Below are positions 11,484-22,385 of a stretch of DNA of 64,000 nucleotides, in pieces. Numbering within the stretch: the stretch's first letter is position 1; every line of letters starts with the position of its first letter. The stretch spans positions 3,892,001 through 3,956,000 of the forward strand of contig NC_134036.1 of assembly GCF_964204645.1 (NCBI RefSeq), given 5' to 3'. The translations under genes were made by a program, and so were the position numbers. The notes beneath the pieces are model-generated. The model was not told the DNA's origin. It was given only the letters and a program-made list of their open reading frames with translations, and ran no database searches. The stretch is from Tubulanus polymorphus (taxonomy: Eukaryota; Nemertea; Palaeonemertea; Tubulaniformes; Tubulanidae).

Positions 11484-12868
11484 ATGTTGTTGCTGCTGCG
11501 GCTGGTGCTGCTGCCGCTGCCGCTGCCGCCGCCGCCGCTGGTGCTGCTGCTGCTGCTGCTTCGTCTTCGAAAACGTCACCGGGTCGCCGTCGACAGCTTT
11601 CGACGCGACGCAAGTGCTGTTGTAGTCGGAGCTTTGTCTGGCCGGTTTACCAGCTGCAGCATTTACTGGTTGAAGAATTAACATTGTATTCGAGCCTATC
11701 GCACAGGTTTGTTGTCTCGGATGAAAAATACTTCCAGAGGAATTTTTGAAGTTCTGCCAAAAACTTCCGGATGTATGGTAAGATAACGACCGTCGCTGCT
11801 TAGAGCCTTTGGCGACGGAGGGATCCGATCCTCCGGGCTTTTCGTTGGAACGGCTCCGATGATAATTCTCGCGATCGGAGTTCGCCGCCTGGGATTCCGG
11901 ATTGAAAAATTCGCGCCGGCGGTTTCTCTTTTTGCGGCGACGTCGTTCGTCTTCGTCGTGATTACCGATTTCGTTTGTAGCTTCGTCGACTTCATCGATT
12001 ACAACTGCGTTTTCATTATCTAAACCAGCAGCCACTTCTCGATGACGCTCGCCTTCGACACGGGTACCATTGACGGCTTCATTTTTGTCATCGGCTCCGT
12101 CGTCGATTACAACTTCTTCGTCATTACCTAAACCAGTAGCTACTTTCCGTTGGTCGCTTTCGACTTGAGTACCGTCATCGGCTTCATCTGTCGTGGCGAC
12201 ATCCACTCCACCGACTTCACCTGTTTCATTGCCGCCTAATTCAGTATCGATGTCCCGTCGAATCGGCGCACGTTTGTTTTCAATTCTGCTTTTGTAACTT
12301 CCAGCTTTATTTTCAGCGTCTTCTCCGTCGACGACTACGTTCGTCTCATTATCTAAACCAGTTTTCCGTTGGTTTTTGTCGTCTTCAGTCTCGCGTTCGA
12401 ACGCGGCGGCTTCGTTTCCGAATTCGATTTCATCATTAACGACTTCTCCGTTATTCCTATTCAAACCGTGCGCCGGCTCGTGTGCGCCGGCGTCCGCTGC
12501 GTCTAGCGAAACGGTTTTTATGACAGATTCCAGTCGTCCCTGTTCCGACGACGGTCGCGCCACCGATAACATCGATAACATCAGCATTAGATGAGTCGTT
12601 AATCCCGCGTTGTCGAACATAGTCGAAAGCTTGTTTACTGTTGGCTGTCGACAACACTTTATACCTGTAGAACATGACAGATAGTAGAATTAAAGCTCGC
12701 CATACTGTGTACATGCATATATACAAATTGAAAATATAAAAAATGAAATTTATTCATTGATAAAAGATTAAAATCGAAAGACACGATTTTCACCCCGAAT
12801 ATGCTAGAAGTTTGGAAATTACTTCTCTTGCGTGTGATTTTCAAAGATTTTCTGCGCGAGTACTCACC
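10953..12868 (-). CDS. Secreted fucolectin/F5-8-type-C-like (FTP) lectin with polyglutamine tract
   Basis: Exons: 12664-11327 (ATG at 12620) and 11204-10953, joined in phase across GT-AG. Exon 2 ends in a good donor (GTGAGT), so the gene continues downstream, but I could not place the next exon. The N terminus has a signal-peptide-like core (HLMLMLSMLSVA). About 290 residues of acidic, low-complexity sequence follow with loosely repeated GLDNE..VVIDE motifs, then a basic RRRRKKRNRRR run. The lectin domain begins with AAAGKPARQSS and AVDGDPV, is interrupted by about 60 Gln-rich residues, resumes with QWWMVDLQRRY, and ends with LVECVNALAGDKVIIY and FYEVYVHG. Eel fucolectin and tachylectin-4 share this fold. 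The NR.DCC..R segment carrying sugar-contacting Arg is absent, so fucose binding is doubtful. An upstream exon ending at 12868 splices in frame and may be 5' UTR or a longer N terminus. Confidence 0.8.
11396..11482 (+). repeat. Pure (CTG)29 microsatellite, polyglutamine in the lectin gene
   Basis: Uninterrupted CTG on the plus strand reads as CAG on the coding minus strand, followed to about 11560 by interrupted CTG/CCG/TGG units encoding Gln, His, Arg and Pro. The repeat is in frame and coding. Confidence 0.95.
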
Positions 12869-14883
12869 GGACCCCGCATTTGCGTGGGTGCCAGACAAGA
12901 ATTCCACTATCATTAAAATCGAACACGGCTGGCTACGAGCCTGCAGGGGAACAAGTTAAGTGAAAATTCAGTCTGACTACTCCAAGATTACCGCGAAGGA
13001 CTCGTGTTTAACTTGGTTTTTAAATCAGTTACGTGAGGACAGTATTTTGAAAGTTAACTACGTAATTTTTCTTCATTTTGCTATTCCCTTCATCAAATTG
13101 ATAATCGATTGTAATAAATGATAATTCATTCAGCCTTAAATCCATTTTTAATTTCCTAACAGGCTTTCACATAGTATGCGAAAAGAGAGGTTAGGAGCGT
13201 TCTTGGGTCATCGTTGCAAACAATTCAGAGACTAAACTTACTTCTTCTTACTACTGACATCGATCAAAATACCATACTCATGATTGTCATTGCTACAATT
13301 TTGTGCGATAAAATATGTAATCAGTTTGCCAATAAAATGAAGTAAAGTATGAGAATATGATATGAAGACAAAAGAAACCTTAACTTTGAACAAATATTTT
13401 TTTGGAGCTAATTTAGTCGAGGGAATATTTGAGTAGATTTAAATTAAGGGATAACTCAAGTTGTGCCTTCTAATTTTCGATTATAAGTTTTCATATTAGA
13501 TAAATTTCGTTTTTTCTAAATCTTTTAAATATGCGTATATATTACTCACGATTACTACGCCGCGTCACTCTACAGCTGTTGAAATACACTCATCCTTTTC
13601 CAGCACGGCGGCTTGACAGTTCTAAGTCTATTGATGATGAAATATCGACGATAAAAAGTCCGGTAATCGAAAGAAATAATCCCCCTAGCGATTAAGCGTG
13701 AGATGAAAAGCACGAATTTCAAAAAAAGAAAAAAAAATTTTGTACACTTTGTGTCCTTTAGCGAGCTGACTGATCCCGCCTTTCTTTCGAGAGAGTTTTC
13801 CACGGTCTGGTTAGGTTAAGTCGGTAATTGTCGATGTGTGCCAATAAGGGCAAATGACAAGCCGATAACACCGCCCTCGAGTTGTCAGTCGACCAATCAA
13901 ACCTACCATGGGTAAAACTTGTATTTGGTACTTGCATTGCAGTGTCAGAGCAGTGTTCGTTGGCAGGACCCTGCTTAGTTTTCTAAAACACATTGTCATA
14001 TGATTAGACTGCTTTAAGAAAGCTATATATATCATATGTATCGTAGCCCAAACATCCCACAATATTGTTGATTAACCGAAGAACATGGAAATATTTCCGA
14101 TGGTTCCCAACCTCCTCGACGGTCGAGTGGTGGACTGACCTTAAGACTGACAAAGGGGTCGAATTTTAGGTTTATTACTACTAAGTGATTCATAGCCTAT
14201 AATGAAATGCAGTGGTATGAATAACGACCGTATAACGTGGAAAGTGTTGTGGTGAAATGTCTGGTGTTTGGAGTCCATTTCTAATCAGAATTATATATGT
14301 CGAATGAAGTCCATGCAAATAAAAGTACATACATGTAAAGCCTGGACGATCTAAAATAAGTTGAATGCTTTGTCTGAGCCACCATATTCGCGTCGAATGT
14401 CTGAGCGCGCATGGCAAGCGGTTTGATAACTTCAATCGCAGTTGATTGAATGACCTTGATTGGGTATAGCTTCGTGCTTTTTCTTATACACTGATATCGG
14501 ACGCGCGAAAGCAAAGTAACAAGTAACAAACAAACGGCAGAACTGCTTCCACTTGACGAAATATATAGACAAATTATTTCGAACTGCTCTAGGGACGCTT
14601 TACTATTGCGTTGGGCCTATGTGAATTATTTAAACACGTCAACCGAAGCACGTCGAAGTGCTATATCGAGGGCTCGTAGTTTGCAGATATGCAGCCGACT
14701 CTTGGTAAAGTATATCATCGGTAATGATGGCACTTTAGTAGTAACAAGGAGTTGGGCCCACTTCCCTGGTAATGAAATCACCGCGGCGAGTTCTAAGTGT
14801 TCGAATACCTCGGCATTTTCCAATACCTAACAGCGAAATTTAAAACAATCCGCGTAAATTAGTATTACTATGCTACGAAGATA
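12869..14883. other. Intergenic between lectin gene and satellite
   Basis: No supported gene. Around 14048-14130 a piece resembles the ATCCCACAA-ended family (ACATCCCACAATATTG, then ATATTTCCGATGGTTCCCA). Around 14235-14300 one decayed unit of the 109-bp satellite is present (ATGTCTGGTGTTTGGAGTCC). Several 60-80 codon open frames on the minus strand lack splice or domain support. Confidence 0.4.
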
Positions 14884-15168
14884 TTGAATTCATCGAGAAT
14901 GAGAATGGTCGTCATTAGTAACTAATCATAATTTTGCTGAATCGTTGAAGTTATTGAGAATGAGAAGGTTGTAATTAGTAACTAATCATAATTTGACTGA
15001 ATCGTAGAAGTTATCGAGAATGAGAATGGTCGTCATTAGTAACTAATCATAATTTTACTGAATCGTTGAAATTATGAGAAGATCGTCATCAGTAACTAAT
15101 CATGATTTTACTGAATCTTTGAAGTTATCGAGAATGAGAAGGTTATCATTAGTAACTAATCATATTTC
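14884..15168 (+). repeat. Tandem array of the 60-bp satellite, about 5 units
   Basis: Consecutive units of about 60 bp carry TGAATCGTTGAAGTTATTGA, GAATGAGAAGGTTGT and AGTAACTAATCATAATTT. One unit is shortened. Confidence 0.9.
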
Positions 15169-15429
15169 AAGGACAATAGGATCGTATTTAAACTTAAGGC
15201 CTTAAATTTTAATCGTCCACAAAGTTGTCAATTTGGAAAGCCGTGCATTTTTCGAACTCTAAATCTGGTTAAATATTGACCTGTTCCGATATCGGAAAAT
15301 GTCTTTGTTTTTCAATACAACGACGAAGGAATCAATACCTCGTGGCTTAGGTTGCAAGCGTTTGTTGCTTGGTGATAGTAAGAAAAAGCCCGTTCGAAAT
15401 AGCCGGGTAATCTCGTCACTATTGTCCTT
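15169..15429. mobile_element. 261-bp MITE with AAGGACAATAG termini
   Basis: AAGGACAATAGGATCG at the left is matched by the reverse complement AAGGACAATAGTGACG at the right. It directly abuts the end of the 60-bp satellite array. No ORF; the target duplication is not clear. Confidence 0.6.
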
Positions 15430-16586
15430 TAATTAAAGACCTATTGATCTCTAAAAAACCGATCCAGCGTCAACTGCGACAAATGCAGTCGCCTATTCCG
15501 TTAATAAGCATCGACTCCGTTTGGATAAACTTTCGACGTAGGGTATTTAACCAAAAAAGCGTTTAAGAGCTATGAAGGCAACAAATATGTTAATGTACGC
15601 ATCTTTAATTTCTGTGCATAATGAAGAAGAGAATGAGGGTGTGTATGCGAGAGTGAATAGGCGAGGGACTTTAAGGACTAGATCATGTCAACTTTGGCTT
15701 TACCTAATTCCGCGCATGATCTATTGTTACGGTGATATTTCCATACTGTTTTATATCATATCGTATATAATCGCATGTCTTTGTACCGATGAATTTGTTA
15801 TGCAAAACTATTTTCTCGACAACAAAAAGCCAGATGAAATGCTGAGCCAGTTACTAGCAACTAATAAAACGCTACCCGAATACGAACATAAATGAAAAAA
15901 GCAAGATTCGAGCTTTTATTTAATGTTTGATTCCTGCAGTTTTCTATTTGCGTTTGGTATAGATTTACACAATTTTGCGGGGAAACCTTCGAAGCATCTT
16001 TAAGTACCATACACAGCCGTTCCCTACGACAAAAAATATACTCCGCGAGTGAATAATTGAGTGAGAATCGTACGCCCTAATATCCCCCCTTCGAAGTTCA
16101 CCTCATTTTTCTCTGTTGTTGTCTAATGAATTATGCAGCGCGGCTTCCTACCGTGTAGTGTCTGTTTTACACGTTCGATGGGTAAAGTTTAAAAGGAATA
16201 CTCTCATACAGTTAAGTTATCGATCGACTGTCGATACCCGACCCCTCGCACTATCGACAGGCAATCATTCGGTGCGAAAAAGAAAATGCCTGCTCGAAAC
16301 AATTGTGAAAAATAAAAAATGCGAATAATCATGAAAATGTGTGAAATCTCCAAGAAAATGTTCGTCAAAATGCAGTTGGATCCCTTTTTTATATACAACC
16401 TACGGAGGTTAGAGTCTAACCTTTTTTATTTTAAGTCTATGCAGAATATGGGCAATAGCCGCTTAAGTTATTTTACCGTGGCACGAAAAACGTGGAAAAA
16501 CGTCCAATTGAATGTACGTGAAAACATGTGAAAACTCCACGAAATAAACTCGAAAAAGGCGAATTTTGATTGATTGGAATTCGTCT
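15430..16586. other. Intergenic, nothing recognised
   Basis: A 107-codon open frame at 15572-15895 (plus strand) has no signal peptide, domain or splice context and is not called. Confidence 0.4.
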
Positions 16587-16592
16587 TTTATT
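16587..16592 (-). terminator. Polyadenylation signal AATAAA of the GPCR gene
   Basis: AATAAA on the minus strand lies about 250 nt past the receptor stop codon, a plausible 3' UTR length. Confidence 0.5.
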
Positions 16593-16838
16593 ATTTCGTT
16601 TAATATCGTTCATTCAACGATGTTTGATTGACGGAAATGTTAAAAAATCATATTTCGCGAGTCACGTGCAGCAGGTTCATCCGTGCGTGTGTTTTTAATC
16701 TTATAAGAATGTTTCGTGTAATATATATATATTATTAAATGCTACACATTCACGTGTGCTGCTGTGAGATTACGTTTCTACCGGTATCCGAATTTAGAAA
16801 AAAAAACAACTCGACGCCGCCTGCGATTTCATATCTTC

Positions 16839-17921
16839 CTACCGCCGAGAGGTGGCGCTTCTACTGAGGGAATTGCCGCATCCGGGTAACCGCTCGACCA
16901 TGTCGATCGCCTGTTTCCGGAAATGCTCGTTCGTCAAACAGTAAATGCCGAAGTTCACCGACGAGTCGATGATCGAAAACCCGAGCGAAACTTTGCGCAG
17001 GATCATCTGCGATTTTTTGTTCGTGATTTTGAACCAGTTCCAGCTGTTCATGCGGTCGAGGAAGCCGAGGCCTTCGCAGACGATGTAGACGCCGATGACC
17101 GACATGACCATGCGCAAGACGCGCAGTTCGTTCTTCGACGAGTCGTCTTTGACGCCGAGTTCCGAGCGACGGCTGAATTTCCTGAACAACACGGCGGCCA
17201 CCAGCGCCACGTTCATCACTACCAGAATCGCCAACGGCGCCGTGACGGTGAACCACAAGAACATGTACTCGTCGGAAATGTGCCAACGCCAGAAGATGTA
17301 TATTTTCGGCGGAATTAGGTCGTAAGTGCCGGAAAAGTGGGTCACGTAAGGCCAGCGCGCCGGGCAGCCGATCGAAGGCATTCGTTGATAGGGCAAGAAG
17401 TGGACGAAATGAAACGCGAACGCGAACGCGCCGACCACCAACATGGCGATCGTCGAGATGACCTTCTTCGGCAGGTTTCGCGACGACATCGGGAACATGA
17501 TGACGATCAGTCGTTCGAAGCTCAGTATCGTCGTGCACCAGTTGCGCGTCGTTTGAAAGATGTAGAAAAACGGCGTGCCCAAATAGATGAACCAGGCGCC
17601 GAAAAACCAGTCGTCGCGTCGGAACAGAATGTCGCCTAATACGGCGAATATGTATATCGTCCTCAACGGAAATATGACGAACGCCGCGATGGAAAACGCC
17701 AAATCGTTGATGGCCAGGCATTTGACGAGAAAGTACATGGCGCCTTTCAGTTTGCCGAGAACTAGGATGTTGAATATGTTGAAAGCGATGCCCATCACGC
17801 AGGCCGGCAGGTACATGCCGATGTACATGTAGACGCTGAATTTGAGGTCACTTCTCAGCGGAAGGTCTTTCCACTCGTCGCAAAGCGTAGCGTAGGTTTT
17901 GTTGCTATCGGTGGACGCCAT
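16839..17921 (-). CDS. Rhodopsin-family GPCR, FMRFamide-receptor-like, intronless
   Basis: A single open frame of 360 residues with seven hydrophobic segments (roughly 31-57, 62-92, 111-139, 154-177, 219-247, 268-289, 306-330). Landmarks: NKT glycosylation site at residue 7, LAxxD in helix 2 (LAIND, Asp73), ERL at 136-138 in place of DRY, and SSVNFGIYC in helix 7 in place of NPxxY, followed by HFRK. The Asn-Phe form of the helix 7 motif is typical of invertebrate FMRFamide- and myosuppressin-type receptors, so a neuropeptide ligand is likely but not proven. Helix 6 lacks the CWxP motif. GC content and codon use are clearly higher than in the flanks. The start is the first ATG of the frame, 22 codons before the first charged residue pair ahead of helix 1. 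Confidence 0.88.
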   Translation of the reverse strand: MASTDSNKTYATLCDEWKDLPLRSDLKFSVYMYIGMYLPACVMGIAFNIFNILVLGKLKGAMYFLVKCLAINDLAFSIAAFVIFPLRTIYIFAVLGDILFRRDDWFFGAWFIYLGTPFFYIFQTTRNWCTTILSFERLIVIMFPMSSRNLPKKVISTIAMLVVGAFAFAFHFVHFLPYQRMPSIGCPARWPYVTHFSGTYDLIPPKIYIFWRWHISDEYMFLWFTVTAPLAILVVMNVALVAAVLFRKFSRRSELGVKDDSSKNELRVLRMVMSVIGVYIVCEGLGFLDRMNSWNWFKITNKKSQMILRKVSLGFSIIDSSVNFGIYCLTNEHFRKQAIDMVERLPGCGNSLSRSATSRR

Positions 17922-18699
17922 CGCGTCGGGGGCGATTTTAAAATGATCTTTCGATAATTAGTTAGTAAGAAATTGACGAGCAAATCTGTCTAACGTAAAA
18001 ATGAAAGTGTTTTTCGTAATGTTGATGATTCGAGCTGTCGAGAAATCAACGAAAGAAATAGCCAGATGCGTAAGATATCGGCTACGTTGCTTCGCTGTGA
18101 GTTGGCAGTTTTCGATGGCAAGAACGAAGAATTTCGGAGATTAATCGAGAAGTCTACAGAACGGAGGAAATGTAGTCGACGCAGTGCGTTGATACGCTAG
18201 CGTGTCATCGCGATGCAGAAGCCGCAGAAACACTGAACAGGATAGGTTTCAAAGCGAACTCGGATGTTAGCGTGCGCGCCGCCTCGGAAAACTCCGAAAT
18301 CACCTCTCTCACGCGAAAAAAAACGGAGAGCGTCCTGTTGGCGCCGTTAGTGTTCGTTGTAACAAAATCGGCTCGTCGCGGGTTTATCACGAAATTAATT
18401 GGCACCGAAAATCGATTTGCGCGTTCAGAAATCGCCCGTCACACCGAAACTTAATCCGCCGCTCGTGCGGCCCGAAACGTTTAAAAATTTTTAACGCTAC
18501 TTCAAATAGAGATTATTCTAAATCTAACGCGTGATTTGATTTACATATTTTCAACTGAGCTTATACGTTGCCAGCTGCATGGTACTGCTTGAATGCGATT
18601 ATTGCATGGAATCCGCATTTTCGCCCCTGCCAAGTCCATTTGTCATTGTAGCTCGAAATCTGGGCGTTCACTTTTCGAAAATATTTAGGTGATATTTTC
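17922..18699. other. 5' flank of the GPCR gene
   Basis: CpG-containing sequence up to about 18470 with short open frames on both strands; probably promoter and 5' UTR. No coding exon is supported. Confidence 0.4.
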
Positions 18700-18990
18700 T
18701 AAGTCGGATGTCTGGCTTTGTAGTTCATTTTCAGTTAAAAACGTCTCAGATGAAGTACATAACACATGTGAAGTGTGAACGATCAGTTTTTGAAAGTGTG
18801 CCTATGTGTGCAATGTCTGGTGTTTGTAGTTCATTGTCAATTGAAAATGTCTCATTTGAAGAAATTGAACAAAATGTGAAGTGTGAACGACCACTTTATG
18901 AAGGTGTGCTGATAACATGTCTAATGTCTGGTGTTTTTATAGTTCATTTCAAATAAAAATGTCTCAGGTGAAACACTGAACATATGGATG
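18700..18990 (+). repeat. 109-bp satellite, about 2.5 units
   Basis: Units carry GTCTGGTGTTTGTAGTTCAT, TTTCAATTGAAAATGTCTCA, GGTGAAGTACTGAACA and GTGAACGATCAGTTTTTGAA. The same family occurs at 35210-35460, 36715-36930, 38850-39150, 50105-50350, 51200-51260, 61375-61575 and 62275-62320. Confidence 0.85.
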
Positions 18991-20800
18991 ATCAGAAATG
19001 GGAAAGCGGTGATAGTGTCGAATGACTGAGGCGTCGGTCCACTGCGTATACCTTACATGCATGGATTTGTATTGCGGGCCCAAGAAACAACATACAAGGC
19101 CCCCTATATTAGTAAATGCATTAAGAATGAATGTCCTTCCCTTTCTTCAGATTCAAATACAGATTTATTGTTTTGCATGAATATTGCTCAGCACAAAACC
19201 GAAAGTACAAATGAACATAAAAATGTCAACTATTTTTTTTCAGCGAACCGCTTTAAAGAAGCACTGATAACCGATGATTATTGATCATCGATCTCTTTTG
19301 AACAGATGACGAGTCGTTTTCGTGATAATTATATAGATCATTAAAACTCAAAGAAGTGGTTTGTATAGTCGGCTGGTTTTAGCACCAGCTGTTCTGCGCG
19401 CTTACGCGTCAGCTGCGCATTATGTTTGCGTCGTAAATTTTTGCTTCTCGAAAAGCGCCGCTCCAAAAAAAAATCTATAACCGACATTAGGGAAATCGGG
19501 ACTGGGCACGCTTTGTTTCGGATTCACAAGAGCCCGGAGGACCTTTTAAAGTCTTAATTCACGACTGTACCGCAGCCGTTGATGAGAGAGCAAAACCGAA
19601 ACATACGGACAGTATGCATAGAAAATCCTCAAATGAAATTGTTACCCTTTGTACGTTTGAGTTTGATAGTTGAACTGATACAATTAAATGAAATTTATAG
19701 CTTCTGCGTAATTATAGATAATTACATAGGGCAGACGCGTGAATAAGTAGCAAAATAACTAGAAAGTTTATTGACGCCTTGAAAAATGACGTTTAAGCTA
19801 AAAACTGAACTGACTTTCAAATCTCGCTGGTCACATTTTTGGATAGGCATAGATGTATCGAATTGAATTGACCGGCAACCAGTCTAGCATCATTATTGAT
19901 GACGTTGTGCACACCAACTCACGTACGCTATTGAAATTCATTATCAAAAAGAAAATTCTTGAAATAGAAAATAATGTCGTGATATGTAATTTCAAATAAA
20001 CGCCGATACATATATACACAGACGATTGTGATTGCCATTTTGAAACGCCCCAATATTGATGACGTAGAGCACATCGACTCGCACAGTACCATTTTCCGTA
20101 GGATGACGTATACACAATATGCAAATGCATGCAAATTTAGTTGCATATAAATGTGTATTCTTTTTTTAATCGTCGATTTCATATTTTTGTTCCTTATCGA
20201 AAAACAAACACGATATATATATTTGCTAAAACAAATCTGCACACCATATCTTAAGTACTGCATCGAGGCTTACGCGTAGATATATATGTATATATATAAT
20301 TTCAGCGACACGGCGATCGACTTTTCAAATATCGACGTTAAATATGAAATTGTTTTGACCGCGACAGATGTCGCGTTCAATACGCCGTAATAGACTTATA
20401 TAGCATATGTTAAATGTACACACTTTGTGAAACAGTAACATCGCGTTTGTGTTATATCTATATATGTGATAATTAAGCAAGCGAATTTCGCACACGACAA
20501 AAGCGAGTTGATTATCAAGATTTCGTATATTCGTGATTACGTTCAAACTATTTTTCATCGACGTAGATTACCATCGACATCGTATAGTCATGATGTAATC
20601 GATGTCGTGATCGTTGGAACGATTTTAGGTTAGATACGAAAAAGTGGTGAAATCGAAAGTCTTCGATTCAATTAAGGCCCGTTCGGCCGACAAAGGAAAA
20701 TATCTTCAGAGTTTTGCGTTAAATCGGCGAAATTAGGATAAAAATCGTAAATTGCTTCGAAGATTTTTGTTGGATTTTTGTTGCTGGCGAAGAAAGGACG
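18991..20800. other. Intergenic with one dispersed repeat
   Basis: No gene was recognised. The segment 19850-20110 is a dispersed repeat with an inverted copy at 33420-33660. Confidence 0.4.
19850..20110 (+). repeat. Dispersed repeat, inverted copy at 33420-33660
   Basis: Shared blocks on opposite strands include GAATTGAATTGACCGGCAAC, CATCATTATTGATGACGT, CACACCAACTCAC, and TGAAACGCC followed by AATATTGATGACGTAGAGCA. Confidence 0.6.
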
Positions 20801-22378
20801 ATTCGATGGTGACGTGTTATCAACGAGTAGAGGTGAGTCATTCGAATTGATGTAGGCCTAATGGCCTCGTACTCTTTTTGACATTGCTCGGTTTAGAACA
20901 CACCGTAAAATATTTCTAGATTCAAAATTTACACCCTATTGATGGGTAACGATGACGAGACATGGGATAATCGATTTGTAGTACGCTGATTAATCAATTA
21001 ATAATCAAATAAAGAAACTAAGCTAAAAATTGTTCTTTCTGTTCGTGCAGCAAGTTTCAGAAAAAAAGTTAAGCCCTCAAAAATCGAATCAATTTCTTCA
21101 TTGATTCGGTCTATTGCAAAACTATCTAAACTTTTTTGGACATAGAACTGTTGGCCCTGCTCTGTTTATAATTCACCAAAACGAAAGGCTACAATGACGT
21201 AAAAAGAAGATTCAAAATTTCATTTCATATATATGTTTCTCGGCTATTTTCGACTTGGAACTTGAAATATTTCAACTATAAACTAGAGGCCTTTTAAGGC
21301 CTACGTAGAATCTGTGTATAATCGTATGAATAATTCGCGACAGAATACATTTTCGTCGCACAGACACTTTTTTAAACGCTTAAATGTATGAATAACGATA
21401 AGCAAATACAGCTGCAGCATTCATCGCCGCCGCGATAAAGGTTCTTACTGCACGTTGGTGAAAAAGCCTTATATCAATATCCACGTTGAAATGAAATATT
21501 TCACTGCTGTTGATTATGATTTCTTTAAGTCGGAACTAAGTCGGTGAAAAAGGCCTGTACGTACGTATACATTTTGCCAATTTTGCCAATTTAGTCTTAT
21601 TGCCGTTTTGCCTTATTCTACGCACTGTTCGCTCCTACAGAAATCGTTTTTTCCACGAGATACATCCGAAGGTTTAATTAGTAGTCCCACAACCGGACGC
21701 TTCCTTTTATCGCATAGGGTTCTCGTTATTGGTACACGAGTCACCTTTGGTTCATCAGAAGTTCTAGTGGATGAACCGTAACTAAATTTTCTTCCATTAA
21801 ATGTACGTCCTTCCTAAAAAATTGGTGGAGATCGAGTGCCATATTTTTTTTCTAATGTGGCCACCATATTCCCAATATCCACGTATTGTCCTTTTTGCAG
21901 GATGATTTCTTTATGTTCGAGTGAAAAAACTAACGATGGGATCAGATACGCTTGACGAATTATTCCATTATAATGACGAGTAAGTACCAAACGTAAATAC
22001 ACGACTTAGATAGATCCTCGGATATCGTAGATACTGCGTGGGCGACATGGCCTGAAGTTTGGTGCCACAAAACAAAAAATTCTTTCGAAATCAGGATCAA
22101 ATTATAGCAATACAAGGTGCATCTGTGTTAATCTTGATCATCGAAGTATCTGTTATATGCAATGATATGTAGTATGCAAATTATATGCAAGGATTTGTAG
22201 CCTAGTATGCTAATTTCATGCAAGGTATGCAAATTTTATGCAAGGATGTGTAGTATGCAAATAATATGCAGACTATGTATCTGCAAATTTTACACAATTT
22301 TCAAAGGATCTTGGAAACTTTGAATTATCATCCAAATATACTGAAGAATTCCTAAATTTTCGAACCCTATTCTTTTAG
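20801..22378. other. Probable 5' region and first intron of the membrane-protein gene
   Basis: A possible 5' UTR exon ends at 20834 before a GTGAGT donor, with an out-of-frame short upstream ATG. The rest is AT-rich with no coding exon; an octamer-motif cluster lies near its end. Confidence 0.35.
22154..22290 (+). promoter_or_regulatory. Cluster of ATGCAAAT/ATGCTAAT octamers
   Basis: An imperfect repeat of about 34 bp places ATGCAAAT or a one-base variant at about 22174, 22208, 22228 and 22256, each followed by TATGCAAGG or similar. ATGCAAAT is the consensus site of POU-domain factors. It sits about 100 bp upstream of the coding exon. It may be regulatory, or simply a short tandem repeat that happens to contain the motif. 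Confidence 0.35.
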
Positions 22379-22385
22379 TCCGTCG

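Noticed and set aside
11323..11749. Poly-Ala and poly-Leu open frames over the CTG tract
   Set aside because: They are other frames of the coding CAG repeat; only the minus-strand Gln frame continues into lectin-domain sequence on both sides and ends in a correct splice donor.
14606..14830. 74-codon plus-strand open frame
   Set aside because: A nearly equal frame is open on the opposite strand and there is no splice context.
15572..15895. 107-codon plus-strand open frame
   Set aside because: No domain, signal peptide, splice context or GC shift; its length is within chance for AT-rich DNA.
16861..17721. 286-codon minus-strand open frame overlapping the GPCR
   Set aside because: It is an Arg/His-rich shadow frame of the GC-rich receptor gene with no domain.
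18205..18454. Overlapping open frames on both strands 5' of the GPCR
   Set aside because: GC-rich promoter/5' UTR sequence; no splice or domain support.
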